Assembly (NCBI RefSeq): GCF_002288925.2
Contig: NW_022098024.1
Coordinates: 2,182,814-2,246,813, forward strand
DNA: 64,000 nucleotides
Direction of reading: 5' to 3'
Origin: Delphinapterus leucas
Taxonomy: Eukaryota; Chordata; Mammalia; Artiodactyla; Monodontidae
In this document: positions 48,496 to 59,265 of the stretch, piece by piece
How the letters are laid out: each line of letters opens with the position of its first letter
Numbering within the stretch: the stretch's first letter is position 1
Made by a program: the position numbers and the translations under genes
Notes under the pieces: model-generated
The model's input: only the letters and a program-made list of their open reading frames with translations
What the model was told of the DNA's origin: nothing
Database searches by the model: none

Positions 48496-48571
48496 TTGAA
48501 ATGGAATGGAATAAAGTAGGATGGAATAGGATAGGATGGAGTAGACTAGAAATAGAATAGGACAGAATGGA
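48496..48571. repeat. Degenerate (GGAAT)n / (GGATA)n pentamer tract
   Basis: About 15 near-in-phase pentamers such as GGAAT, AGGAT and GGAGT, resembling GGAAT-type satellite but very short. A separate purine-rich GAGATA stretch follows at about 48640-48685. Confidence 0.7.
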
Positions 48572-51189
48572 AAACTTAGAGTGCATCACGTTATAAGGTT
48601 TGATCTGTGAAACTTTACTTTCAGTTTTGAGAGTGGTAGAGAGAAAGATAAAGAGATAGAGATAGTGATATGAGAAAGAGAGAGGTGTTGCACTGTGTAT
48701 GGATTTCTTACTGGGAGGTATGGTATAAAAACTAAAAATTTGAGAGCAGCTATGGTAAAGAATACTCTGCTGATACATTCTACCCCTATGTTTCTATTTC
48801 ACAGTCAAAACAAAATAAATATAATTTTTTTATTTTAATGTTCCTGAGTAGATAGACACCCTGATTTAACATGGCACAGCTAATTAGTGGCATATTTGAG
48901 AGTAGAGTATGGGTATCCTACTACTTAGTGTTAGGTGTTGTGACTTTCTTTATTTTTGTTTCCTTTTTTCTTCTTTTTTTCATCCTAGGAGCGAGGGATT
49001 AAATGAATAAAGCATCAGAAATAACAAGTTGTAGGCTGTGAACAGCTACTCATTGACTATTGTGTCTGTCACACGTGTGGACCTTTCCACTGCAATCAAA
49101 TTACAACACTGATTATTTATTAAGTGCCTTTTTGGTAAAACTCTGTACTTAGGTATATGTTATGTTTCTTATTGTCTTGGGCTTCTGATATAGATGAGAA
49201 AAAAAGGTAATTATTTGTAAACAATATAGTAACATATGTAAATAATTGGTTAAAAAACTAAAATAATTTTCAAGTGAAAAGTACAGACCTTTACATTCTT
49301 CAGAGGAGGGAGATGGACGTTTGACTTGGGTGAGAATTGGCAAGGAAACTGTGGAAGAGAGAAAATTGAGTACACTTTTTAGGTGGTCTCAAGATGTGCC
49401 AAGGTTGATGAAGGTCTGGTCAATTCTGAAACGCTTACTGGGTTAATAGTTGAAAAAAATCTGAATTGTCACAACGGAAGTCACAAGCGAAGTAGCTGAG
49501 GAATGAACTGCTCAACAGACCTCTTTAGGGGTCTGTTGATATTATAATGCCATTTTGTGCTAGTTGTTCATGAGCTATTAATGGAAAAAGTATGATTATG
49601 TAGTTGTTCCAATGAGCATGTATTAAGAAATCCAGGTGCAATGGAATACATAAATGTCTCTAATGCAATATAAATGGTAATAATAAGTACTTTAAGGTCA
49701 AATTCTACCTCTTCCTTGTAGCCCTCTCAGATTCCTAAAGTCAATCCCCACTGAGCTTTTCTCTTTTAAGAATCTCTCTAATATAGAATTAGCTGCATTA
49801 TATTTCTTACTTAGTTATTGTTCTGACTTCTTTAAATGAATTTTTTATTTGTGCATCTCAACTGCTTAACAGACTGTAAACTTCTAGCTGCTCTTGAATT
49901 TTTCTCCTCACATTTCCAGTACCAGTTCTTTGCTGCATGATGAATACAGATTTGATGATTGGTTAATAGATAGAGGGATATATATATAGCTAGGAAATTA
50001 TTACATTAACTCCTGTCAAATTTCTTTCTTTCTTATGATATTAGCTACATTCTACCAACTACTATATTTATGTACACTCCCAACTAGTGTTTAAAATGCT
50101 CCTGGCAGATAGCAACTCTTCCTTATACTTATTTCAGCACACTGTACCAAACACAGTGTCTGCACTTAGTAGATATACGAAGTGAATAGTTGTCAAATGG
50201 AAATTGAATGACTTTAAAAAATAACAAGTGTGATATATATAGGAAGCCTAGTACAGAATGAGTACAGGGAAGGCTTTCAGTAAACACGAGCTGAATGAAT
50301 GAGTCCTGAATTCTAACTTTTGCCATCAAGTAGCTGTGAGACAATGTCAAATCACTTTCCCTTTCAGGGATTCATTTTTCTCATCAATAACATAAGGTGT
50401 TTGGATTGAAAGATGGTTTTCTACCTACTTTTCAAACTCTAGGAAGGTACTGCAGTACTTCCACGAAGAATGAAGTATTTCCTTAGCCAATGATAGGTAT
50501 TATATTGGAACTAAGATATTCTATAAAAAGAAGCGCTCCATGCTAAAATTGTTTGAAAAAATATTGGTGTAAATCACAGTGAGGGAAGTTTCCTTTTTAA
50601 ATCAGTTTGAACCTATACAATTTAAAAGTCCATCCAGTTGTTATTACAGTAACCAAGGAAGTGAACAAGCAGTCCTTCTGTTCCAGAAGCCACATTCGAA
50701 TGAATTTGACATTAATATCATAGGAATGTTGGAGACAGTAATTAATTGTAAAGGTGTATAACAGTTCCTTCACTATAGATAGAAATGTATGTTCATCTGT
50801 TATCCATAAAACAAGCTTCAAAGAATAATCACTTTTAAGAGACTAGAATAAAATATTTTATTTCTTCTCTATTCCTTACTCCGTATTCTTTTTTCATTTA
50901 AGAGAGCAGCATGCTGAAACATTTTATTGAATTGCTTCTTTGATAAGCTCTTGGGTAGTATGGGCTTGTTTCTCTCTCCTCAATTTAAATTGGCAGGTTG
51001 GAAGATAAAATTTTTCTGTTTTGATTGATCTATTGGAATGTAAAGATGGCTATTGGTTGGTGTTTATTAAACTCTAAAATCAAAGATGCTGAGCCTGAGA
51101 TGTTCATCTGTGGCTTAGTAATAATCACAATAATAAAGGTGGTAAGTAATAGTGGTAATAGTAATACTAATTAAAAGCTCTATTTAATT
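48572..51189. other. AT-rich sequence with weak repeat traces
   Basis: A possible L2-like tail lies at about 49690-49990 and a MIR fragment (plus) at about 50315-50450 ('aagtagctgtgagacaatgt'). No supported gene. Confidence 0.35.
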
Positions 51190-51345
51190 TTATTTGTTGC
51201 TTACTAGTGCCAGGCACTGGGCTAAATCCTTTACATATGCAATCTAATATATTCCTTATGACAACCCTGTAGGGGAGGTTCAATTATTATAGAAGAGGAA
51301 AATGAACACTTTTCCCAAGGTTAATATTTAGTATGTGGTGAGTCA
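51190..51345 (-). mobile_element. MIR SINE, minus strand
   Basis: 'gtgccaggcactgggctaaa', 'acaaccctgtaggggaggtt' and 'cttttcccaaggttaatat'. Confidence 0.75.
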
Positions 51346-51883
51346 AGATTCAATGAATTTCTAATCTAAAAGAAGTGAAGATGAAAGGCTGTGCAGAGAA
51401 TTCGCACAAGGTAGAATGAGTACTTTAACCGAGACACATACAAGTATAAATTTCTAAGATTGTTTATCCATGTATTGATTCATTTGTTTATTTGTATAGC
51501 TATGCCCTCAATGTTCACAATATTATTTTTATCCAGAATTCCAGGGCTGGCAGGTCCTCAGAGCTCCTCCAATACTTTCATGCATTGTCAGAATCCCTTA
51601 CTATAGCACCTCTGAGAGCTGGCCACAGAACCCCGTTGCTGAGTACTTTACCAATAAACAGTCTCCCTGAAGGCACAGAATATCTGCTGTTCAGTTCCTA
51701 CAGATGGTACGTGAGCCAAACTAGACTTCCCTGTACCTTTCATTCTTGGTTTTGCCTAATAAGGCCAATTAAAATTTTGTGATCATGTTTGCAACAAGGT
51801 AACCCTTCTTCGAGGCCATTATTTGACTCTCTCCTGTCACCAAGTCTTCCGATAGGGTTAACATCCCAGTGTTTCTGTGAGAT
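51346..51883. other. Unique sequence without supported features
   Basis: The 96-residue frame at 51492-51782 has no recognisable domain. Confidence 0.35.
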
Positions 51884-51898
51884 TAAAACTGTGCAATC

Positions 51899-52216
51899 GG
51901 CGACTTGCCTGGTGGCACAGTGGTTAAGAATCTGCCTGCCAGTGCAGGGGACACGGGTTTGAGCCCTGGTCTGGGAAGATTCCACATGCTGTGGAGCAAC
52001 TAAGCCCGTGCGCCACAACTACTGAGCCTGCGCTCTAGAACCCGCTAGCCACAACTACTGAGCCCACGCACCACAACTACTGAAGCTCATGCGCCTACAG
52101 CCCACGCTCGGCAACAAGAGAAGCCACTGCTCGCCGCAACTAGAGAGAGCCTGCGCAAAGCAACGAAGACCCAACGCAGCCAAAAATAAAAATAAATAAA
52201 TAAATAAGTAAATTGA
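51899..52216 (+). mobile_element. Long CHR-1-like tRNA-derived SINE with internal triplication
   Basis: Shares the CHR head ('ttgcctggtggcacagtggt') but is about 318 bp. Its body contains three tandem 'ccacaactactga' units (about 52013, 52050 and 52072) and it has an AAATA tail. A perfect 15-bp target-site duplication (51884-51898 and 52217-52231) flanks it. It represents an older, longer subfamily than the other six copies. Confidence 0.9.
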
Positions 52217-52231
52217 TAAAACTGTGCAATC

Positions 52232-53429
52232 ATGTAAAGTGTTTAGGAGAGTGACCAACACATAATAAGCACTCTGTAAGTAACAGATGGTAATAATAGT
52301 GCTAGATATTTATTGGATTAGACTTCATTTATGAAATTATTCTTCTCTTGGTTGACCACATTTTGTCTACAATTATTTAGATGTAGATACTAGCTTTCCT
52401 GAAATGTGTTACTGCTAATAGGACACAATGCTTCAGGTTCACTGGTGTACATCATTAAATTGAGGCCAATCAATTAAACTTTGGTTTAGTGATTGGCTTC
52501 ATTGATAGGGTCATTGTCAGTGTCCACTTCTGCATACATAATATCTGGTTCTGCCTTGTTAAGTTGTTATATTTAAATGTCCTTTAAAAAACCTAAACCA
52601 TTGCCTGACTTTCTGATTGCACATTAGAAAATAGTAATAATAAAAAGAAAAAGGAAAGATGGAAACTCATTGTAAAAAATAAATAGAAGCTATTTCAATG
52701 ATACTTCACTATATAAGAATGAGGAATAGAAGCATAAGTGAATGTAGTTAAAGTCTGACCAGTGATCATGACAGGCCCACCATTCGAAGGCTGAATTTGC
52801 CATTTTCACTAAGCATACCAACTCTTTGCTTATTAACATCATAAAATTGTAATAAAATAAAAAGGTTTCACTACAGACTAGACAAGGCCAGACAGCTGAT
52901 TAAAAGATGCTAAAATGTGCAGCTCTCTGGAGCCTAAAGTCCCTTTTAAGGTTGATTTTGAATGACTTGTCCAGGTGGGGAGCCTTCCAGGAGGAAATGC
53001 ATCTTTGTCTGGGGTTAGGTCAAGGGCTGGATTCCCAGGGCTCCAGGGAACCTTGAGGAGAAATCCCTGAGGCAAAGCCCAGACAGAGGGAGTCACCAGA
53101 TCCTCGGAAGGGGGAGGGGAGGATTTACCATCACTCTGGACTGATTTTCAGCTGCAACACTTCTCAGGCAAAGAATATGCCAACAGCCATTCTCTCCTGA
53201 TCTGACTGCCTGTGGTAGGCACGGCAACTTCTGAGGTTCTGAAGTCTCCAGCTGAGATGCAGTATCAATAAGCCTGAACACCAGTAGGGCCAAGTGCCAC
53301 TTCAATATCTTTTCATCTTCCTGTGTGTTGCTTTTGGCAGGGGGGAATGTTCTAGGCTGTGGCTCCTTGTCTTGCGGGTTAATGGCATTTTCAGGCTGTA
53401 CGGGATCTTACATCACCGAGTCCAATCGC
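52232..53429. other. Unique AT-rich sequence
   Basis: No supported gene. Slightly higher GC from 52900 to 53400, with no repeat recognised. Confidence 0.4.
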
Positions 53430-53640
53430 CTCATTTTGCAGATCCCCAAACTGAGGCTGAGAGAGAGGGGACTTACCCAGAGTTGCTCAGCTAGTCAGTG
53501 ACAGACAACAGTGGAACTTGCGGTAAGTTGCATGGCCTCTTTGGGCTTCTCTTTTCAAGTCTATAAAATGGAAGTAAGGGATAGGTCTACACGGTCTCTC
53601 CAAAATTCCTTCTCATTCTAATATTTTACTTCTGTGATTT
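53430..53640. mobile_element. MIR/L3-type fragments
   Basis: About 53430-53520 reads as the minus form ('cattttgcagatccccaaac', 'gagttgctcagctagtcag'). About 53540-53640 reads as the plus form ('ctataaaatggaagtaagg'). Confidence 0.5.
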
Positions 53641-54292
53641 TTAATTCGAGACTCTTAACTACCAGTGTGATTTCCACTTTGCGATAATCAAGATGCAAAA
53701 ATGATGCCTTTTGGTGTCTAAATGACAGTGTTCAAACATTCTGATGAAGGCTAAAGTTCTAGGTCATATTTTGCATTGTGTACAGATACTTCCCTCAGTA
53801 TAGGGCATAGATTTGGATTAAGCATTTTGAAAATGCACCCTGCTTTTGAATATGACTGATAATTTACTCTGTTGCATCCTAACACTACAAACGACTGCTT
53901 CATAAAACTGTACTATGTTTTATTATTATTATTGTCTTACATTGCTTTTTACTCATTGCTGAAAACTTCAGGTCACATGAATAAGGATGCTGAAGAAAGA
54001 GGTCATGCCGTACAGGATAACAACGCCCAAGTTGGGTTTTAGTTAGTTGAATACTCTTTTGTTTATAAACAAGGATTGGCTTTTCTTTTTTCATCTCATT
54101 TTTTCAGCAGACACATTTTAGACAAACTGACAGCAAATCCATTATGTAATGGCAGCTATAAAAGCTTTCATCAGGAGGGTGCATGTTTTGTGTCTCTGTA
54201 TGAAATAAGCTGGGTTATGGAAGCAGCAAGGGCAAAAGACTCAAGAGTAAGATAGACCTGGGGTTTCAAGTCATTGTCTCCATGGAATTTGG
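53641..54292. other. Unique AT-rich sequence left of the telomere-like array
   Basis: No repeat or gene recognised. A TTA triplet run lies near 53918. Confidence 0.4.
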
Positions 54293-54460
54293 GGGTTAGG
54301 GTACGGGTTAGGATTAGGGTATGGGTATGGGTTAGGGTACGGGTTAGGGTATGGGTTAGGGTACGGGTACAGGTTAGGGTTAGGGTATGGGTTAGGGTAC
54401 AGGTTAGGGTCAGGGTACGGGTTAGGGTCAGGGTACGGGTTAGGGTTAGGGTTAGGGGGG
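54293..54460 (+). repeat. Interstitial telomere-like array with variant hexamers
   Basis: From 54293 to 54454 there are 27 consecutive hexamers of the form GGGNNN with no insertion or deletion, then G6. By eye, 14 units end in TTA (11 exactly GGGTTA), 7 in TAC, 4 in TAT and 2 in TCA. TTA and TAC units often alternate, giving a 12-bp super-unit. The G-rich strand is the plus strand, with several G3 runs and strong quadruplex potential. Frames on both strands (for example 54271-54705 minus) stay open only because the period is a multiple of three. Confidence 0.95.
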
Positions 54461-55245
54461 TGAGTAGGTAGGAGGAGCATGAAATGTAACATCCCTTTTC
54501 CGTTTGTTTCCCCTAAAGTCATGATGCGTCTTTCTAGTGTTTTCAAATTCCATCTGTCAGGTACATTAAATATCCATTCTCCTCTGTGAAACATGTGAAC
54601 TTTATTTTTAAAGTACTGCTCATAATGCAGAGAATTCTGAGATATGAAGAGTTTGTTATAGGGAGAAGCATCTTTACACCACTGGGCATGTAGATTTACA
54701 GGCATTTATTACCTAGATGACATTTGACAAGTTATATACAGTGGTGTTTACAGGGGTATTATAAGGATCAAATGAGATAATGTATATGAAAGAAATGCGT
54801 ACAACAGAGCATCACAGAAATCTTTTTTTTCTGTTTATACTGCCTATTAAAGCAAACGGATGGATATATAGAACACTGTGAAGAGTTGAGAAGGAGAGGG
54901 TGTGAGAAGCAAATATTTTATTTTTCCAATAAAATCACAGCTTAGAACAAAGAGACTACCAGGATGCAAATGAAATGCTCCTGCTGGAATATCCAAGGCT
55001 CATGCTTCTTCAAATGTTATGTACATTTGAGTTGTTTGAGGATATTGTTCAAATGCAAACTGATTCATTAGGCCTGGTGTGAGGTCTGCAAGTCTGTATT
55101 TCCAGAAATCTTCCTTCTGATGCTGACACTGATGCTCTGCAACACTTTGAATAGCAAGATCCTGCTCTATCAGAGTAACAGGCATAGCCAAAAGTGAACT
55201 GACTATCTTACTGGGAAAGAAATCAATGTGTCCACACGTCTGTTG
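54461..55245. other. Sequence right of the telomere-like array, one MIR fragment
   Basis: MIR (plus) fragment at about 54695-54810 ('tattacctagatgacatttg', 'ataaggatcaaatgagataa'). Otherwise unique. Confidence 0.45.
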
Positions 55246-55279
55246 GGATTCACATATCCAGGGGATTCACATATCCAGG
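55246..55279 (+). repeat. Perfect 17-bp tandem duplication
   Basis: Two adjacent identical copies of GGATTCACATATCCAGG, likely a recent replication-slippage event. Confidence 0.95.
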
Positions 55280-56460
55280 GAATACCACTAGCCTGGTTAA
55301 GGTCCCCGCTCGCCATACAATATAGGAGTATTCTGCATTTATTAAGTGTTGAGAAAAGCTTCTGTTCCTATTAGTTGAGGTTTCTGGCTGAAAGATAGCA
55401 GCTAGAGAGAGGTTTATATACAACACAATTAAGAATAAACAAGATCTAGGGAGCCAACACATGAGGAAGGCAGTTGAGTTCTTTCTGTTCCTTTAGCAGG
55501 CCTCATCTAATAGAGGTCATTGAATTCTGCCTTAAGAATCTCAGATATGTGATTGGTTGTCTGAACTCTCTACTTTCCCTTGGCACGTTGTGTATTTACA
55601 TTGACTTGGGTCACTCACTTCTCTAACGTAAATATGAAACAGGAAGAAACATGCGAGAAGTTCCTCTCTTTTTGATATTTTCACCTCAGTTAAATACACA
55701 TTTACTAAGCACTAGGTTACAAAGCAGTGGAGTAGGCTCTAGGAGGAGGCTAAGGATCCTGAAATTAGGTCCCAGGGAGCCTCAGTTTACCTTCAAACAA
55801 ACTGACAGTGTAGACAGACATAATAACCAAATACAAGGCGGACTGAGCTTAAAAAGATCTATCGTGTTAGAGATCTCAAAGAAATAGAAATCGGCTCTGC
55901 TGGGAAGGGAGTTAGGAAGACTTCGTGAAGGGGAAGAACTTGGAACATGGCCATTTGTACATGAAGGCCAGAGGATAGCTCGAGGCAAAGTCTTTGTCAT
56001 ATTGTAGGTCTATAAATGGAGAGCAAAAGCAAAGAGACATAGTTTAGTGTAATTTGACTAACAGAGTGCTGAGATTACAATATCATTCTTTGGAATTTAG
56101 GCTAATGCTTAGAGCTTGAGTGAGATTGTTGGAGGGAAGGGAGGACATATCAGGGTGACGTTTTAGCTGTTACTTCTCTCAAACTTTGATTTTTTTTTCC
56201 CATTGGGCCTACTTTGTTGGAATCTGCAGAAGAAAGGATCATCTTTTATATAAACACCTCCCCTTAGCATATGGAACATAGCATTTTTCAGAAGGTAACA
56301 TGAATCGGGGAGGGGAAAGAGAGAAAGGATTTCAAACTGCCTTAAAAATGTGTTTCTGTATCAAGTCATTTACCCATTAAGTGATCCTTCATTACAACTC
56401 CTAACACTCAGATGTGATAAGGACGTTCATTTCTCTAACTTGTGTGAATTTAAATTCCTT
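55280..56460. other. Mostly unique sequence with a possible L2 fragment
   Basis: About 55690-55960 resembles minus-strand L2 ('tacacatttactaagcacta', 'ggaagacttcgtgaagggga') with low certainty. Confidence 0.35.
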
Positions 56461-56660
56461 TTTTGTTTTTTTTGGGTTTTTCTTTGCGGTACGTGGGCCT
56501 CTCACTGTTGTGGCCTCTCCCGTTGCGGAGCACAGGCTCCGGACGCGCAGGCTCAGCGGCCATGGCTCACGGACCCAGCTGCTCCGTGGACCGGGGCACG
56601 AACCCGTGCCCCCTGCATCGGCACGCGGACTCGCAACCACTGCGCCACCAGGGAAGCCCC
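56461..56660 (-). mobile_element. CHR-type SINE, minus strand, with internal deletion
   Basis: Starts after a T-rich tract with 'gcggtacgtgggcctctcac' and ends 'ccaccagggaagcccc'. Relative to the four other short copies, about 18 bp are missing near 56587, just before 'ggaccggggcacgaacccg', next to the reversed B box. No clear target-site duplication. Confidence 0.9.
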
Positions 56661-56807
56661 TAAACTTTTTATTTTAACTTGCATAAAAAATGTATACTTT
56701 AACAAAAGTACTGTTGTTGGAATAAAGTTTGGAGATACAGATTAAGCAGTAGGAATACCTTTGGCTTTTATTCATAAGTATCCATAGCAAAAATTCACTA
56801 TCTAGTG

Positions 56808-56953
56808 CAGTGGTTCTCAATCAGGAACACTTTTGCCTCCTCACCTAGGAGACAATTGGCAAAGTCTGGAGAAATTTTGCTGTCATGACTGGGAGGAGGG
56901 GTAGAGCCAGAGATGTGCTAACCATCCTACAATGCATAGGGCAACGCCAAGTA
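56808..56953 (+). mobile_element. MER20-type hAT element, left part
   Basis: 'cagtggttctcaatcagga', 'gacaattggcaaagtctgga' and 'aaccatcctacaatgcatag' match MER20. The element stops at the TA where a mariner is inserted and resumes at 58225. Confidence 0.8.
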
Positions 56954-58224
56954 CTGGGTTGGCTTTCATTCGTTTTCTTCTGTAAGATGGCTCTGGTAGC
57001 ACTTAGTTGTCTTTAACTTAATTCGAAACAATTTGGTTAGCTTGTATGTGACAGCTGTCATATCAGCCTGCATTTAAAAAAAGACTTATCAAGATCAGTG
57101 AATTTTTGTGTAGTCATTTTAATATTGAAGATGGAAGGAAAAAAGCAACATTTTTGGCCTATTATGCTTTATTATTTCAAGAAAGGTAAAAATGCAACTG
57201 AAACAAAAAAAAAATACTTGTGCAGTGTATGGAGAAGGTGCTGTGTCTGATCGAACGTGTCAAAAGTGGTTTGCGAAGTTTCATGCTGGAGATTTCTCAC
57301 TGACGATGCTCTACTGTTGGGTAGACCAGTTGAAGTTGATAGCGATCGAATGGAGACATTAATTGAGAACAATCAATGTTATACCACTCGGGAGATAGCC
57401 AACATACTCAAAATATCCAAATCAAGCGTTGAAAATCTTTCGCACCAGCTTGGTTATGTTAATTGCTTTGATGTTTGGGTTCCACATAAGTTAAGTGAAA
57501 AAGACCTTCTTGACCGTATTTCCACATGAGATTCTCTACTTAAATGTAATGAAAACATTCCATTTTTAAAACAAATTGTGATGGACGATGAAGAGTGGAT
57601 ACTGTACAATAATGTAGAATGGAAGAGATCGTGGGGCAAGCAAAATGAACCACCACCAACCACAGCAAAGGCTGGTCTTCATCCAAAGAAGGTGATGTTA
57701 TGTATATGGTGGGATCAGAAGGGAGTCCTCCATTACGAGCTCCTTCCAGAAAACCAAACAATTAATTCCAACAAGTACTGCTCCCAATTAGACCAGTTGA
57801 AAGCAGCCCTCGAAGAAAAGCGCCCAGAACTAGTCAACAGAAAATGCATAATCTTCCATCAGGATAACACAAGACCATATGTTTCTTTGATGACCAGGCA
57901 AAAACTGTTACAGCTTGGCTGGGAAGTTCTGATTCATCTGCTGTAATCACCAGACATTGAACTTTTGGATTTCCATTTATTTCGGTCTTTACAAAATTCT
58001 CTTAATGGAAAAAAATTTCAATTCCCTGGAAGACTTTAAAAGGCGCCTGGAACAGTTCTTTGCTCAAAAAGAGTTTTGGGAAGATGGAATTATGACGCCT
58101 GAAAAATGGCAGAAGGTAGTGGAACAAAAGGGCAAATACCTTGTTCAATAAAGTTCTAGGTGAAAATGAAAAATGTGGCTTTTATTTTTATGTAAAAACT
58201 GAAGGCACTTTTAGGCCAACTCAA
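56954..58224 (+). mobile_element. Tc1/mariner-superfamily mariner element, almost full length
   Basis: The 1271-bp element is flanked by TA on both sides (56952-56953 and 58225-58226). The ends are related inverted repeats: CTGGGTTGGC on the left, and TTGAGTTGGC as the reverse of the right end. The left repeat has drifted strongly beyond the first ten bases. Inside is a decayed transposase gene (57131-58151). Length, TA target and ends are diagnostic of mariner, a cut-and-paste DNA transposon. Insertion into a MER20 shows it is younger than that eutherian element. Confidence 0.92.
57131..58151 (+). pseudogene. Mariner transposase pseudogene
   Basis: The transposase would bind the inverted repeats through an N-terminal helix-turn-helix region and cut DNA with a DD34D catalytic domain. 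Starting at ATG 57131, the frame shifts at an A10 run (about 57208) and returns to the original frame near 57295. The linker VWVPHKL, typical of mariners, is at about 57474-57494. A TGA interrupts at 57527-57529. The first acidic residue lies in the DDEEW motif (57584-57598). The second is in HQDN (codon 57863-57865). The third is the D before FH (codon 57968-57970), exactly 34 residues further. A TAA at 57944-57946, replacing the usual tyrosine codon before SPD, separates the last two. A further one-base shift in an A run near 58010 moves the C-terminus (ending VQ, stop at 58149-58151) to another frame. It is non-functional but fairly young-looking. Confidence 0.9.
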
Positions 58225-58270
58225 TATTATCCAGACCAAAAACTAATATCACCAAGATTGATCTTGTACA
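58225..58270 (+). mobile_element. MER20-type hAT element, right part
   Basis: 'tattatccagaccaaa' and 'accaagattgatcttg' correspond to the MER20 end ('attatccggccc', 'gaggttgaga' in the family), continuing the copy broken at 56953. Confidence 0.65.
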
Positions 58271-58314
58271 AAAGAGTCCTCTCTTATTAGTTAAGTGACC
58301 TTACGTAATAAAGA

Positions 58315-58525
58315 CCTCAGTCTTTGGAGTCAGTAGACCTGGGGTTCAATTCTGGCTTATGGCTTGATCTTGGGAGTTCAAGCTTTCTAAGCCTTAATTT
58401 AATTACTTTTAAATTGAAAGTAATGATAATACTTACCCTACAGGTTGTTCTGGAGATGAAATGAGAGAATGTATACAAAGTGATTAGAATCGTCCCTGGC
58501 ATTCATAGATGGTCAATAATTTTAG
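58315..58525 (+). mobile_element. MIR SINE
   Basis: 'ctttggagtcagtagacctg', 'gggttcaattctggctta', 'ctacaggttgttctggagat' and 'atggtcaataattttagc': an almost complete MIR. Confidence 0.8.
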
Positions 58526-58609
58526 CTGAAAAAATAATAAACTTTGGTTAAATAATTCAAGTTAGTATTGTCTTTTGAGACCCTCAAAGACTGCTGTTGA
58601 GCAGGTGTT

Positions 58610-58850
58610 AGAAAGAACTGCCTCCAGATCAGACAGCTTTGTTTTAAGTCTTATTGTCTACCTATTGACTGTGTGACCTTGAACAAATGCCTTAGAACTC
58701 TCTGTGTCTCAGTTCCTGCATCTATCAGATGAGAGTGTAAGGAATGTGTATCTTCTAGAGTTTCTATGAGGTTTAAATGAGAGTATAAATATAAAGCACT
58801 TAGAACAGTGTCTATCACTTAGAAGCAGACAGTTGTTAGCTCTTATTATT
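58610..58850 (+). mobile_element. MIR SINE
   Basis: 'ccagatcagacagctttg', 'gactgtgtgaccttgaacaa', 'tgtgtctcagttcctgcatc' and 'agcacttagaacagtgtcta': a second, adjacent, near-complete MIR in the same orientation. Confidence 0.85.
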
Positions 58851-59265
58851 CATTTACTTAACATTGTTAGATAAGGCACAACATGTATATTAATTTTGAA
58901 CCTTACCTTTCCAAATGCCAGCCCATTGGGGTTTTTTTTAAACAATTAGAGTAATGAAAATTGCTCTAAAATTATATTTTTAAATCCCTTGCTTTTTTAA
59001 AAAAATGAGTACTAAATACCCTTTAACATTTCATTATTCAGTCAGGAGCTTTGTCATCGTGCTATTGTTTCTTGTACTGGATTATGATACATGAAGCTTT
59101 TAAAACTATTGTGGTATGAGGATTTTTCTTACTGTAGGCTGCTAGACTGTTTCATTCTTTTCTCAGCTCTTTAAAAAATATTGTTTTTGCTTCCTTCTTA
59201 TCAAAATATCAGCTGTCTGACTCCTGTAGTCTCTACCTTTTCTTGACTTTTCTAACTACCTGCAT
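58851..59265. other. AT-rich sequence without recognised features
   Basis: No gene, repeat or RNA signal that I can support. Confidence 0.35.

Noticed and set aside
54271..54705. 144-residue N-P-Y-P-rich minus frame and the V-R repeat frame on the plus strand
   Set aside because: The hexamer period is a multiple of three, so the telomere-like array stays open in every frame lacking a stop triplet. It is not a repeat protein.
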